Shown piece by piece: positions 9,990 through 18,859 of a stretch of 64,000 bases of DNA. Source of the DNA: Congzhengia minquanensis. GTDB lineage: Bacteria; Bacillota; Clostridia; UBA1381; UBA9506. Under the pieces are notes generated by a model. It did not search any database and was not told the DNA's origin. It worked only from the letters and a program-made list of their open reading frames with translations. Each line of letters starts with the position of its first letter. Position 1 is the stretch's first letter. The stretch is taken from assembly GCF_014384785.1 (NCBI RefSeq), contig NZ_JACRSU010000001.1:1009545-1073544 (forward strand). Reading direction: 5' to 3'. The position numbers were made by a program, and so were the translations under genes.

Positions 9990-10609
9990 GAAATAAATCC
10001 TTTCTGCCTGCAAATTTTCTCTGAAACCTTTTCCGCCGCCTGGGGCAAAATGATCCACTCGGCCTGCTCCATTACACGCTTTTGCAAAATTTCCGGCGTG
10101 TCGCCGTCTTCAACCTCCACGGCCTTTTGCATGATGATTTTTCCGCCGTCACACACCTCGTTCACAAAATGAACCGTAGCCCCTGTTACCTTTACGCCGT
10201 AAGACAGCGCCGCCTCGTGAACATGCAGGCCGTAAAACCCCTTGCCGCAAAAGGATGGGATTAAGGAGGGGTGCACATTGATAATTCTGCTTGGAAACTG
10301 CGCGGTGAAGTTTTCGCTTAAAATGCTCATAAAGCCTGCAAGCACAATAAAATCTATCTTGTTTTCTTTCATAATTTCAGTAAGCCTTTCTTCAAAGGCC
10401 TGCTGAGAACCGCATTCTTTTTTGGTTACTGTAAAGGCCGGAATTCCGTTCTTCTCTGCTCGGGTCAGGGCATATGCCCCCGCCCTGTTGGATATCACTG
10501 CCTTTATCTCGCCGCTTTTTAAAACGCCGTTGCTTTGCGCATCAATTAAAGCCTGCAAATTGGTTCCGCCGCCGGAAACCAAAACCGCTATGTTCGCTTT
10601 TGTTAGCAT
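9986..10609 (-). CDS. purN: Phosphoribosylglycinamide formyltransferase
   Basis: Transfers a formyl group from 10-formyl-THF to GAR, step three of the pathway. The 207-residue product has the Rossmann-type opening [18 protein letters not shown], the catalytic Asn-His region [11 protein letters not shown] near residue 108, and the Asp-bearing [14 protein letters not shown]. It starts inside the purM stop region (7-base overlap) and ends overlapping the PurO start, so translation of the three genes is probably coupled. Confidence 0.96.
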   Translation of the reverse strand: MLTKANIAVLVSGGGTNLQALIDAQSNGVLKSGEIKAVISNRAGAYALTRAEKNGIPAFTVTKKECGSQQAFEERLTEIMKENKIDFIVLAGFMSILSENFTAQFPSRIINVHPSLIPSFCGKGFYGLHVHEAALSYGVKVTGATVHFVNEVCDGGKIIMQKAVEVEDGDTPEILQKRVMEQAEWIILPQAAEKVSEKICRQKGFIS

Positions 10610-11646
10610 ATGGTCACACTTTCGTCGGATGCTACAATCTCTCCGATGATGTAAGCGTCCTCACCGTTCTCCTTTAAAATTTTAAGCGCACAATCAGCGT
10701 CATCGTTAGAAACTACAACACTCATGCCAACACCCATATTATAGGTGTTAAACATATCCCGCTCTGGAACGTTTCCTGTTTTGGCCAACAGGTCAAAAAT
10801 CGGCAGAATGCGAATTGCGCTTTTTTCAATTTTTGCGCCGAAGCCTTTTGGAATACTTCTCGGAATATTCTCATAAAATCCGCCGCCGGTAATGTGGGAA
10901 ACCGCTTTTACCGTAATTTTCTCAAACAGCGCCGTCATGGGTTTTACATAAATTTTTGTAGGCGTAAGCAGGGCCTCATCCAAAGATTTCCCGCCCAGTT
11001 CCGGTAATGGCTTAGTTAAGTCGTTGTTTTCCACGTCAAAAATGCGGCGCACCAGCGAAAATCCGTTTGAATGTACGCCGGAGGACGGCAGAGCAATGAT
11101 CACATCGCCCTCTTTTATGGTTTTGTTGTTTAAAATTTTCTCTTTGTCTACAACGCCCACAGAAAATCCTGCCAAATCATACTCATCTTCCGGATAAAAT
11201 CCGGGCATTTCGGCAGTTTCGCCGCCGATTAACGCACAGCCGGACTGAACGCAGCCCTCTGCTACGCCCTCCACAATCTGTGCGATTTTTTCAGGATAAT
11301 TTTTGCCGCAGGCAATATAATCTAAGAAAAACAGAGGTTTTGCGCCGCAGCAAATAATGTCGTTTACACACATTGCCACGCAGTCAATTCCTACGGTGTT
11401 ATGCTTGTCCTGCAAAAAGGCCATTTTCAGTTTGGTTCCCACTCCGTCCGTGCCGCTGACCAAAACGGGATTTTTTATCCCGGAAAGGTCCAATGAAAAA
11501 AGCCCTCCAAAACCGCCAATGTCAGACATTGCGTCGGCGGTCATCGTTCTTGCTATATGGTTTTTCATGAGCTCAACCGCTCTGTATCCAGCCGTGATGT
11601 CCACGCCGGCAGCCTTGTAGCTTTCACTCTGACTTTTTGTGTTCAT
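10603..11646 (-). CDS. purM: Phosphoribosylformylglycinamidine cyclo-ligase (AIRS)
   Basis: ATP-dependent ring closure of FGAM to AIR. The 347 residues have the normal AIRS fold signature: [14 protein letters not shown] near residue 64, [18 protein letters not shown], the GGETAEMPG loop, and [14 protein letters not shown] near residue 250. The ATG is preceded by AAAGGA. It lies 27 bases downstream of purF in the same operon. Confidence 0.97.
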   Translation of the reverse strand: MNTKSQSESYKAAGVDITAGYRAVELMKNHIARTMTADAMSDIGGFGGLFSLDLSGIKNPVLVSGTDGVGTKLKMAFLQDKHNTVGIDCVAMCVNDIICCGAKPLFFLDYIACGKNYPEKIAQIVEGVAEGCVQSGCALIGGETAEMPGFYPEDEYDLAGFSVGVVDKEKILNNKTIKEGDVIIALPSSGVHSNGFSLVRRIFDVENNDLTKPLPELGGKSLDEALLTPTKIYVKPMTALFEKITVKAVSHITGGGFYENIPRSIPKGFGAKIEKSAIRILPIFDLLAKTGNVPERDMFNTYNMGVGMSVVVSNDDADCALKILKENGEDAYIIGEIVASDESVTIC

Positions 11647-11673
11647 AAACGTTGTCCTTTCTTTATCTAAAAA

Positions 11674-13110
11674 TTATTTCTTTTTGCTTTCGCTGATTTT
11701 AGTTTCAAACTTGTCCTTGCAGGTAGAACAGGGCATTTCTGTGGGATAGTTTGCGTCGAAGCATGCGCTGCAATAGCCCTCGCCAAGCTTTGAGCCGATT
11801 AAAAGCGGTAAATGCTCCGTTTCTAAAAATCCCAGACTGTCCACGCCAATAATTTCTGCAATTTCTTCAACGGTGTGATTGCAGGCAATCAGCGAATCCC
11901 TGGAGGGAATGTCTGTTCCATAAAAGCAGGGGTTTAAAAACGGCGGCGCCGAAACCCGCATATGCACCTCTGTTGCGCCGGCTTCGCGAATCAGTTTAAT
12001 AATTCTTGCACAGGTAGTGCCGCGCACGATGGAGTCGTCCACCAAGACAACCCGTTTTCCCTTAATGTTTTTTGAAATCACGTTTAATTTAATCCGCACC
12101 AAATCCTCCCGGGCAGACTGTCCGGGCGCAATAAATGTTCTTCCGATATATTTATTTTTAATCAGTCCAATGCCATAGGGAATTCCAGACTGTTGCGAAT
12201 AGCCAATGGCCGCGTCAATGCCCGAATCCGGCACGCCAATTACAATGTCTGCGTCCGCAGGGTGTGAAAGCGCCAAGCAGTGGCCGGCCTTAAGCCGCGC
12301 GCCATGCACGCTCACGCCGTCGATAACAGAGTCTGGCCGTGCAAAGTAAATATATTCAAAAATGCAGGACCGCTTGGGGCTTTTCCCGCAGTGGTCTTTT
12401 AAGCTTTTCACGCCGTCTTTCGAAAAAACAACAATTTCACCGGGCTCAATGTCGCGAATCAGTTCCGCGCCCACAGAATCCAGCGCGCAGGTTTCCGAAG
12501 CAACAACAAAGCTTCCGTCCTCAGTTTTGCCGTAGCAAAGCGGATGAAAGCCAAATTCGTCCCGGGCCGCAATCATTTTAGAAGGCGACATCACAACCAA
12601 AGAGTATGCACCCTTAATTTTGCACATTGCACGGTTCACCGCTTCTTCAATCGACGGTGCAGTGAGACGTTCTTTTGTGACAATATAAGAAATCACTTCG
12701 GTGTCGCTGGTGGTGTGAAAAATGGAACCCTCCAGCTCTAAATCATGCCTGAGCTCATAAGAATTCACTAAGTTTCCGTTGTGTGCCAGCGCCATTCTGC
12801 CCTTCACATGGTTCACCACAATGGGCTGGGAGTTTAATCTGTCGTTGGTTCCCGTGGTGCCGTAGCGAACATGGCCCAAGGCCGCGTTGCCCAGGCCCAG
12901 CTTCTCAATCACCGGCTTGGTAAACACGTCGTTCACCAGGCCTAAATCCTTATAGGAATGAAACAGACCGTCGTCGTTCACTACAATGCCGCAGCTTTCC
13001 TGCCCCCTGTGCTGCAGGGCAAACAGCCCGTAGTAACAGGTGGAGGCAACGTCTTGCCTGTCCGGTGCAAAAATTCCAAATACTCCGCATTCTTCATGAA
13101 GCTTTCCCAT
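11674..13110 (-). CDS. purF: Amidophosphoribosyltransferase
   Basis: Commits PRPP to purines by forming phosphoribosylamine from glutamine. The N-terminal Ntn-hydrolase domain has its nucleophile at Cys8 (HEECGVFGI), implying a seven-residue propeptide that must be removed. The C-terminal phosphoribosyltransferase domain contains VVLVDDSIVRGTT. Cysteines in RSCIFEY near residue 250 and in GYCSACF near the C-terminus match the [4Fe-4S] ligand pattern of the Bacillus enzyme, so an oxygen-labile cluster is likely. Length 478 residues. AAGGAG precedes the ATG. Confidence 0.97.
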   Translation of the reverse strand: MGKLHEECGVFGIFAPDRQDVASTCYYGLFALQHRGQESCGIVVNDDGLFHSYKDLGLVNDVFTKPVIEKLGLGNAALGHVRYGTTGTNDRLNSQPIVVNHVKGRMALAHNGNLVNSYELRHDLELEGSIFHTTSDTEVISYIVTKERLTAPSIEEAVNRAMCKIKGAYSLVVMSPSKMIAARDEFGFHPLCYGKTEDGSFVVASETCALDSVGAELIRDIEPGEIVVFSKDGVKSLKDHCGKSPKRSCIFEYIYFARPDSVIDGVSVHGARLKAGHCLALSHPADADIVIGVPDSGIDAAIGYSQQSGIPYGIGLIKNKYIGRTFIAPGQSAREDLVRIKLNVISKNIKGKRVVLVDDSIVRGTTCARIIKLIREAGATEVHMRVSAPPFLNPCFYGTDIPSRDSLIACNHTVEEIAEIIGVDSLGFLETEHLPLLIGSKLGEGYCSACFDANYPTEMPCSTCKDKFETKISESKKK

Positions 13111-13140
13111 ACAAAATCTCCTTAAAAAAATATTTGCTGA

Positions 13141-13851
13141 TTACTCACCCAAAAGGCGTTTTAAAATTTCGTTGTAAGCGTCTTCCACGCCGCCTAAATC
13201 TCTTCTGAAACGGTCCTTGTCCAGCTTCTCCCCGCTGACAGAATCCCAGAACCGGCAGGTATCAGGCGAAATTTCGTCAGCCAGCACGATTGTGCCGTCT
13301 TCTGTTTTGCCAAATTCCAGTTTAAAGTCAATCAGTTCAATGTTTGCGTCTTTTAAATAGTCGGTTAAAACCTGGTTCACTTTTAATGAATACTGCGCAA
13401 TTAAGTCCAGTTCTTCTTTTGTGGCATATTCCATTGCTAAAATGTGATATTCGTTCACCATGGGGTCGCCCAGCTCATCGTCTTTATAACAATATTCTAA
13501 AACCGTGCGTTTCATTTTTGTGCCTTCTTCAAGCCCTAAACGCTTCGCCAGCGAACCTGCTGCAATGTTTCTTACAATAACCTCCAGCGGAACAATAGAA
13601 ACCTTTTTCACCACGGTTTCGCGGTCAGACAATTCCTCCACAAAATGAGTGGGAATTCCGTTTTTCTCCAAAAGCTTCATCAAATGGTTTGTTACGCGGT
13701 TGTTAATGGCGCCCTTTCCCATAATTGTGCCTTTTTTCTGGCCGTTAAAAGCGGTGGCGTCGTCTTTGTAAGATACGATGCAGAACCGTTTGTCATCTGT
13801 TGCAAATACTTTTTTTGCCTTTCCTTCATACATCTGAACTGTTTTTTCCAT
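13141..13851 (-). CDS. purC: SAICAR synthetase
   Basis: Couples CAIR and aspartate using ATP. At 236 residues it is the standard short bacterial form, opening with [11 protein letters not shown] and containing [16 protein letters not shown] and [14 protein letters not shown], the substrate-binding signature. AGGAGG-like GGAGGA precedes the ATG. It is the second gene of the operon, 15 bases after purE. Confidence 0.97.
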   Translation of the reverse strand: MEKTVQMYEGKAKKVFATDDKRFCIVSYKDDATAFNGQKKGTIMGKGAINNRVTNHLMKLLEKNGIPTHFVEELSDRETVVKKVSIVPLEVIVRNIAAGSLAKRLGLEEGTKMKRTVLEYCYKDDELGDPMVNEYHILAMEYATKEELDLIAQYSLKVNQVLTDYLKDANIELIDFKLEFGKTEDGTIVLADEISPDTCRFWDSVSGEKLDKDRFRRDLGGVEDAYNEILKRLLGE

Positions 13852-13866
13852 GTCTATCTTCCTCCG

Positions 13867-14361
13867 TTAGTTTTGATATTCTTTTTCGATGGCCGCATTT
13901 TTCTCTAAAACCTTTTTTGCATTTTCCTCACGGCTTTTTAAAAGCTTGTCCGCAAGGGCTTTGTCTTCAACGCTTAAAATTTGAACGGCCAAAAGCGCCG
14001 CGTTCTGTGCGCCGTCAATGGCAACGGTGGCAACCGGAATTCCGCCGGGCATCTGGACGGTGGAAAGCAGGGCGTCAAGTCCGTCTAAAGTTGAAGATTT
14101 TACCGGAATTCCAATAACCGGAAGCGTCGTATTTGCAGCAATTGCGCCTGCCAGGTGCGCCGCCTTTCCTGCTGCGGCAATGATTGCACCAAAACCTTTC
14201 TCTCTTGCAGAAAGGGAAAAATCTCTTGCCTCTACCGGGGTTCTGTGTGCAGAAAACACATGCACTTCAAAGGGTACGCCAAAATTTTTTAACGTGTCTA
14301 TCGCCTTAGACACCACGGGCAAATCGCTGTCGCTGCCCATAATCACTGCAACTTTTTTCAT
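13867..14361 (-). CDS. purE: N5-CAIR mutase
   Basis: Class I PurE, interconverting N5-CAIR and CAIR. The 164-residue product carries the nucleotide-binding loop IMGSDSDLPVV at its N-terminus, the SAHRTP loop with the catalytic histidine near residue 42, and GIPVKSSTLDGLDALLS. The start at 14361 has AAGGAGG correctly spaced. A longer in-frame reading from 14499 was rejected because it would translate the riboswitch. No purK is seen in the window. It is the first gene of the operon, so it is directly under riboswitch control. Confidence 0.96.
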   Translation of the reverse strand: MKKVAVIMGSDSDLPVVSKAIDTLKNFGVPFEVHVFSAHRTPVEARDFSLSAREKGFGAIIAAAGKAAHLAGAIAANTTLPVIGIPVKSSTLDGLDALLSTVQMPGGIPVATVAIDGAQNAALLAVQILSVEDKALADKLLKSREENAKKVLEKNAAIEKEYQN

Positions 14362-14403
14362 AACCAACTGCCTCCTTGCAATTTTGCTTTTAAAAGTAAA
14401 CAG

Positions 14404-14436
14404 GGCGGTCCTATCTGTTTCGGATAGGACTGCCCA
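14404..14436 (-). terminator. Terminator of the ZTP riboswitch expression platform
   Basis: On the minus strand GGGC-A-GTCCTATC pairs with GATAGGAC-C-GCCC around a seven-base loop, followed by a U-containing tract. Its 5' arm reuses the GGGC of the conserved aptamer CTGGGCA, so aptamer folding and termination are mutually exclusive. Confidence 0.8.
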
Positions 14437-14496
14437 GACGGTCGACAAAAAATATTGTTTTTTGCTCCCCTGTGGTAGTCCACGCTCCGTCAGTTG
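14431..14496 (-). ncRNA. ZTP (pfl) riboswitch
   Basis: Read on the minus strand, the leader contains ACTGACGGAGCGTGG, then CCACAGGGGAGC, a linker with A/T-rich stem, and CCGTCTGGGCA. These are the hallmark conserved blocks of the pfl motif, which senses ZTP/ZMP and turns on one-carbon and purine genes when 10-formyl-THF is short. It lies about 70 bases upstream of purE and is followed by an overlapping terminator, so ligand binding should allow readthrough into the pur operon. Confidence 0.9.
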
Positions 14497-14566
14497 CAAA
14501 AAACCGCTCCTTTTTTATACATAAATAAACGAATTATTCATAAATAAAACAAAATCTAACATTATC

Positions 14567-14595
14567 ATTTTAACACTCAGAAAGGCCTGTGTCAA
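14567..14595 (-). promoter_or_regulatory. Sigma-A promoter of the purine operon
   Basis: TTGACA (14590-14595 on the complement) and TAAAAT (14567-14572) are 17 bases apart. The 14362-14670 gap holds this promoter, the ZTP riboswitch and its terminator, which explains the absence of a gene there. Confidence 0.85.
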
Positions 14596-14670
14596 GGCGA
14601 ATTAAAAAAATCAGAGAGTATGACAATTGGCTTTATTCGATACCGTCTTTTTATAGTAATTTTAAATAAT

Positions 14671-15501
14671 CTATCTTCCGAAAACTTCCTTTATCCTCTC
14701 TGTAATCCGGTTTAAATCCTTTTCCTTCACTTCCTCTAACAGCAACGGAATGTACGGCTTTTTATCATTTAATAATTTTGCTAAAAATGCATAGTCCAGC
14801 TCGCCTTCTGTAGGCAGGGCATATTTTAAAGCGCCGTTTTCCACCGTAAAATCCTTTAAATGCACCACCGCAATGCGGTCGCCATAGAGGTCAAAAGCCG
14901 TTTGAAAAATTTCCCGCTGATTTTTGTAATTGGAATCATCTAAATAATTTACCGGGTCAAAAATGACAAAGATATTGGGCATATTAAGGTCGTCTAACAT
15001 GCGCTCCATGGTTTGCGGCGAATGAATGGTAAAGATGCTCACCGCCTCAATTCCAATACACACGCCCAAATCCCGGGCATATTCTGCCAGTTCCCGCATA
15101 ACAGACAGAAAATCCTGATAGTTCTCCTCCGAACGGTTTTTTTCGTGAAAGCTTCCGTCTAAATTTACAGAGCCGGTTTCCGTTCCTATCATGTCTGCAC
15201 CCAAAAACTTTGCATATTTTATGTGCTCTTTAAACCGGTTTACCTGAACCTGCCGCTCTTGTTTGTCCGGGCAAACCGGATTAATGTAACACCCCAAAAC
15301 GGATATGCTGATGTTATTTTTATCCAGCGCCTGCTTAATTTTTCGTGCTAAGCCCGGCGAGAACGCCCCGTCTTTTAAGCCTAAATTCGTAATCGATTTA
15401 AACAGCGCAAGCTGAATGGTGTGCTTGTCAAACTGCGCAAGCTTCTCCGACAACACCTCAATGTCGCCATATTCTAAATCGTGTGCTCTCATTCCTATCA
15501 T
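14671..15501 (-). CDS. Sugar phosphate isomerase/epimerase-like TIM barrel protein
   Basis: A 276-residue protein of the AP endonuclease 2 / xylose isomerase-like TIM barrel superfamily. Visible features are FLGADMIGTETGSV near residue 100, VCIGIEAVSIFTIHSP near 130, the metal-ligand region VIFDPVNYLDD near 175, and VVHLKDF near 215, which are the acid and histidine metal ligands of the family. Substrate is unknown. AAAGGAAG precedes the ATG. It begins only 17 bases after the stop of the 3' sigK segment on the same strand, so it is probably co-transcribed with that segment, either from the recombinase promoter or, after excision, with sigK. Confidence 0.85.
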   Translation of the reverse strand: MIGMRAHDLEYGDIEVLSEKLAQFDKHTIQLALFKSITNLGLKDGAFSPGLARKIKQALDKNNISISVLGCYINPVCPDKQERQVQVNRFKEHIKYAKFLGADMIGTETGSVNLDGSFHEKNRSEENYQDFLSVMRELAEYARDLGVCIGIEAVSIFTIHSPQTMERMLDDLNMPNIFVIFDPVNYLDDSNYKNQREIFQTAFDLYGDRIAVVHLKDFTVENGALKYALPTEGELDYAFLAKLLNDKKPYIPLLLEEVKEKDLNRITERIKEVFGR

Positions 15502-15518
15502 TTGTAATCAACTTCCTT

Positions 15519-15881
15519 TCATTTACATTCGTCAAAACATTTTGCCAAAGCGCCCAGCGCCTTTTTTTCAATTCTGGACACATAAGACCTGGATATTTTC
15601 ATCTTTCTCGCAATCTCCTGCTGGGTATATGCCCGTTCCCCTAGTCCATACCGCTTAATAATAATTTCCTGTTCCCGGGGCGTAAGGCATTTATCCATGT
15701 AAGCGCACAGCTTTCTAATGTCAAGATCGGTGCCGACACGGTCTGCAATTTCTTCGTCGTCAGAGGGTAAAATGTCCATAAACGTCACTTCGTTGCCGTC
15801 TGTGTCGTGGCCCAAACATTCATTCAGCGAGATTTCCTGCTTCAGCTTTTTCCCAGCCCGCACCGTCATTAAGATTTCATT
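15519..15881 (-). CDS. sigK: Sporulation sigma-K, 3' segment (region 3-4)
   Basis: C-terminal half of the mother-cell sigma factor, 120 residues from NEILM to the stop. It contains the region 4 sequence LTPREQEIIIKRYGLG and the DNA-binding helix-turn-helix SRSYVSRIEKKALG, closely matching Bacillus SigK. There is no start codon or ribosome-binding site for it here. Upstream in the same frame the reading runs into the recombinase 3' end. It is not a decayed gene: joined at the shared AAA (15880-15882 with 25246-25248) it continues the 5' segment at 25248-25589 in frame, giving a 234-residue sigma-K. Confidence 0.95.
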   Translation of the reverse strand, partial: NEILMTVRAGKKLKQEISLNECLGHDTDGNEVTFMDILPSDDEEIADRVGTDLDIRKLCAYMDKCLTPREQEIIIKRYGLGERAYTQQEIARKMKISRSYVSRIEKKALGALAKCFDECK

Positions 15882-17586
15882 TGCTACCCCCTCCCAACGG
15901 CTCTGTTTCCGCTTCATTGGGGAGTTCGATTTCATCTTCATTTGCACCGAACAGATAGACATGGACGTTTTCCCCGTCCCACACGATTTTCTTGATAAAA
16001 TTCCGCAGGGCCATGCGCTTTTGCTCTACCGTCATGGTATCGAAGGAGGAGGCAAACGAGGCCAGCAATTCCCGCAATATATCAAATTCTTCATCGGACA
16101 ATACATTTTCTTTCGTGAGGCTTTCCAATTCTTCCATGCTCTTTTTAATGAATTTGTTCTTTTCGTGCAGTTCGTTGATTTGGTCGGTAATGTATCCGTT
16201 TGCGGCTGTGCCTTCCGTTTCTGCCAATTTGGAAACAAGGGCTTTGATTTCTTTTTCATTGTCAGACAGAGTTGCTTTGAGATTTTCCATTCGTTTATCA
16301 TATTCACTTGTGTTGGCTGTGATGGACTTTTTCGCTTCCTCCAACTGCTTCACAAATTCTGAACTGTTTTCAGACAATTTCTTGACTTCCTCACAGATTG
16401 CCCGGTCAAGCACATTCCCGTTGGGATTTTTCATATCACATTCCTGCATCCGGCTTTTCTCTTTCATCTCACACAGATAGGAATACCGTTTTTCGCCTTC
16501 GGCATAGTCGGTATTATACACCTTCGGACGCATATAGCTCCCGCAATGTCCGCACCGGAGCAATCCCGACAGCAGCGCCATATTGCTTTTTGGCTTCCGA
16601 TACGCTTTTGAAGCATTTTGTCCTAAGTAATTTTGCACCATTACCCACTCCTTTCCCGAAATCACGCCTTTGTGCTTTCCAACCGCGATAATCCATTCGT
16701 CCATATCCCGGAACTGATTGGCTTTGCCCGCTTTCTGGACAGTTTTGTTGTAGGCCATGATTCCATGTTTGCCGTCAAATTCCGCTTTATCGGCGTACAA
16801 CTCCACACCTAAATCCTCATAGTATTTCCATGCGTCCTTATCCGCTATCATGTAGACGGGGTTTTGCAGTATCGCTTTGATGGAAAACCGGGTGAAATCC
16901 TTTCCCATCTTTGTTTTGAGATGGTTTTGTATCAGATAGGTTTCCACCTTCGTCAGACTGTTCATTTCGAGGAAACGGCTGTAAATCGTCTTCACAAGCT
17001 CCATTTCGTCCTGCACAATGTCTAACTTGTAGGCACTTCGCTTCTTGCCGTCAACCGTTATCTTTTGTACCTGGGTGGATTTGTAGCCCGTTGGCGTGTT
17101 GCCGCCCAGCCACCGTCCCGTCTTTGCCAGCTCGTGCATATTGTCCCGGATACGTTCCGCTATGGTTTCCCGCTCCAACTGGGAGAACACCGAAGCAATA
17201 TACATCATAGCACGGCCGAGAGAGGACTCCGTATCAAATTTTTCCTTGATGGACTCAAATGAGATTTCCAAATCACTGAACTCGTCAATCAGTTTTGCAA
17301 AATCCCCGATATTACGGCTGATACGGTCCAACCGATAACAGATGATAACGCTGAATTTCTTTTTCCTTGCGTCCTCCATCATCTTTTTGAATTGGGGACG
17401 TTCGGTGTTTCCGCCGGAAAATCCCTCGTCCTCATAAATCAATATGCTGTCCTCTGGAGTATCAGGGTAGTTGACGTCTATGTACTTCTTACACAGTTCT
17501 ATCTGGTTTTCAATGCTTTCGCCCTTGCCTGTAAATCTGGATTTCCGGGAGTATATGGCGATTGCAGGACTTTTTTGCTCTTTCAT
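15877..17586 (-). CDS. Large serine recombinase, SpoIVCA-like
   Basis: Predicted to excise the sigK-interrupting element in the mother cell. The 569-residue protein has the resolvase domain with catalytic Ser13 (IYSRKSR), the arginine-bearing CYRLDRISRN and QLERETIAERI motifs, a recombinase domain, a zinc ribbon CGHCG near residue 345 with a later cysteine pair, and a coiled-coil C-terminal region (about 395-500). Its last codon is the AAA of the recombination core and its TGA lies on the sigK side, so the gene ends across the attachment site. RBS AAGGGG precedes the ATG. Function assigned from position and sequence; sporulation control of its expression is not visible. Confidence 0.94.
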   Translation of the reverse strand: MKEQKSPAIAIYSRKSRFTGKGESIENQIELCKKYIDVNYPDTPEDSILIYEDEGFSGGNTERPQFKKMMEDARKKKFSVIICYRLDRISRNIGDFAKLIDEFSDLEISFESIKEKFDTESSLGRAMMYIASVFSQLERETIAERIRDNMHELAKTGRWLGGNTPTGYKSTQVQKITVDGKKRSAYKLDIVQDEMELVKTIYSRFLEMNSLTKVETYLIQNHLKTKMGKDFTRFSIKAILQNPVYMIADKDAWKYYEDLGVELYADKAEFDGKHGIMAYNKTVQKAGKANQFRDMDEWIIAVGKHKGVISGKEWVMVQNYLGQNASKAYRKPKSNMALLSGLLRCGHCGSYMRPKVYNTDYAEGEKRYSYLCEMKEKSRMQECDMKNPNGNVLDRAICEEVKKLSENSSEFVKQLEEAKKSITANTSEYDKRMENLKATLSDNEKEIKALVSKLAETEGTAANGYITDQINELHEKNKFIKKSMEELESLTKENVLSDEEFDILRELLASFASSFDTMTVEQKRMALRNFIKKIVWDGENVHVYLFGANEDEIELPNEAETEPLGGGSK

Positions 17587-17648
17587 ATTCTATCCCCTTA
17601 CCTTATGTGATGTTATTATTTCTAACCATACATAATGGCTCTATTCTT

Positions 17649-17677
17649 ATTATAGCAAATAATTTGAGAAAAAGCAA
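17649..17677 (-). promoter_or_regulatory. Promoter of the skin recombinase
   Basis: TTGCTT (17672-17677 complement), 17-base spacer, TATAAT (17649-17654), with TG one base before the -10 (extended -10). This looks like a vegetative promoter; no clear sigma-E consensus was seen, so how expression is restricted to sporulation is unclear. Confidence 0.65.
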
Positions 17678-17696
17678 AAACTTTTTTACGAATTCG

Positions 17697-17741
17697 CATA
17701 AAAAATGCCACTTACAACCATTGAATACGGTCATAAGCGGC
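17697..17741 (-). terminator. Terminator upstream of the recombinase
   Basis: On the minus strand GCCGCTTATGACC pairs with GGTTGTAAGTGGC (17707-17741, with wobbles) and is followed by ATTTTTT. It ends the short transcript of the 17765-17956 gene and insulates the recombinase. Confidence 0.75.
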
Positions 17742-17764
17742 TTAAAGCAAGGGGAATATAGGTT

Positions 17765-17956
17765 TTATAGCATTTCTTTGATAGACATTACTTTGCGGCG
17801 ACAGGCTTCCACATCATAGGAAATAGCTTCACTCAACTCTGTATCAATTTTGAGATAAGTCTTTATCTGGCCGAATGACGCTAATATACTGTCAAGCTCT
17901 TTGCTGACAACACTTTTCGCCTGTTCCACCGGGGCTTCTTCCATAATTGGTATCAT
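17765..17956 (-). CDS. Small protein of unknown function in the sigK element
   Basis: Sixty-three residues, rich in Glu, Lys and Ser, probably all-helical with no cysteines or membrane segment. The start at 17956 (MIPIMEEAP) is chosen because AGGAGAG (17965-17971) sits eight bases upstream. It lies between two terminators, next to the recombinase, a position where a directionality factor could be encoded, but nothing in the sequence shows that. Function unknown. Confidence 0.6.
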   Translation of the reverse strand: MIPIMEEAPVEQAKSVVSKELDSILASFGQIKTYLKIDTELSEAISYDVEACRRKVMSIKEML

Positions 17957-18020
17957 ATCAATATCTCTCCTTTCCTTCATAACTTCACTTATTCAGGCAG
18001 AGAATGTGTATCTTTTATGA

Positions 18021-18054
18021 AAATAGTAAAAGTGCCCTGCACTTGGCAAGGCAC
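18021..18054 (-). terminator. Terminator of the GRAM/membrane operon
   Basis: On the minus strand GTGCC...GGCAC (18032-18054) closes a hairpin with an inner TG/CA pair and is followed by TTTTACTATTTT. It follows the 18153-18839 gene. Confidence 0.65.
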
Positions 18055-18152
18055 CTGTTATGATGTTATTCCCGTTTATTTTGTCCTGTAGACGTTGATT
18101 TTTTATTTTGCGGACAAGGGGGTAGGTGATTACTGCAACCCTGCTTAACCGA

Positions 18153-18839
18153 CTAATTTAATTTTTCCATTGCGGAGTAAAATCCACCCAATACAGCGTC
18201 TAACAATGCTTCGTCCGGCTGTGCTTCCCAACGCCCGCCGTTCTTTACAACAGAAATTTCTACTGTGTTGGTAACGGTTCCATGTTTCTTTTGCATGGAT
18301 TCCAGTAATAATTCCTGCATGAGTTCATCTTCGCTTGCAGCAGAGTTTTTTGAGGCCAACTTTTTATCAATCATGCCGGTCATGACTTCTTTTAAAACTT
18401 CGGACATATCCATTGCCGTTATTTCAACTGTAACAACTGCGCTTTCTTCATCCTCTTGTGTAGTTGACACTATTTTATATTTCAGATTGTCCAAAATCGG
18501 CTGTAGGATTTTTGTTTCCTCGGTTGGCTGTGTGCCCATCTGCTCCGCAATCGTTTCTACTGACTGATATGTATGGAACATGTTCTTCACTGCGTTTTCC
18601 GGCGACAGGCTGAGTTTTCCTACCACTTTTGAAATGCCAACAGCAACAAACAATATAAGAATAACAGCAACAACGGATATGGCAATCCATTTCACTTTCT
18701 TTTTGTTGAGTTTCTGCATACCTTCCTGGCCTGTCTGCTTTATTTCATCTATCTTTGCTTTATAGTCATAACTTTTGGCTTCCTCTAATTTTTCCATGCT
18801 TTTGTTCTTCATGGTATCAAATTTATTTTTATAATCCAT
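18153..18839 (-). CDS. Single-pass membrane protein with extracytoplasmic domain
   Basis: The 228-residue product starts with a charged, Lys/Glu-rich cytoplasmic segment (about 1-48), followed by one hydrophobic helix (about 49-70, WIAISVVAVILILFVAVGI), and an outside domain of roughly 155 residues ending in LGGFYSAMEKLN. The outer domain resembles the small alpha/beta folds of DUF4878/DUF5105-type lipoproteins, but the match is only by eye. AAGGGGG precedes the ATG at 18839; the longer in-frame reading overlapping the upstream gene was rejected. Third gene of a minus-strand operon with a GRAM protein and a zinc-ribbon protein. Confidence 0.75.
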   Translation of the reverse strand: MDYKNKFDTMKNKSMEKLEEAKSYDYKAKIDEIKQTGQEGMQKLNKKKVKWIAISVVAVILILFVAVGISKVVGKLSLSPENAVKNMFHTYQSVETIAEQMGTQPTEETKILQPILDNLKYKIVSTTQEDEESAVVTVEITAMDMSEVLKEVMTGMIDKKLASKNSAASEDELMQELLLESMQKKHGTVTNTVEISVVKNGGRWEAQPDEALLDAVLGGFYSAMEKLN

Positions 18840-18859
18840 TTTATTATCCCCCTTTTTAA

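Noticed and set aside
13867..14499. Longer PurE starting at 14499
   Set aside because: The extra residues translate the riboswitch and terminator.
14362..14670. Guanine/adenine-type purine riboswitch before purE
   Set aside because: The conserved purine-aptamer core is absent; the blocks match the ZTP motif instead.
15519..15962. sigK 3' segment as an independent gene or pseudogene
   Set aside because: It has no start site, and it joins the 5' segment in frame across the element, so it is half of a rearranged gene.
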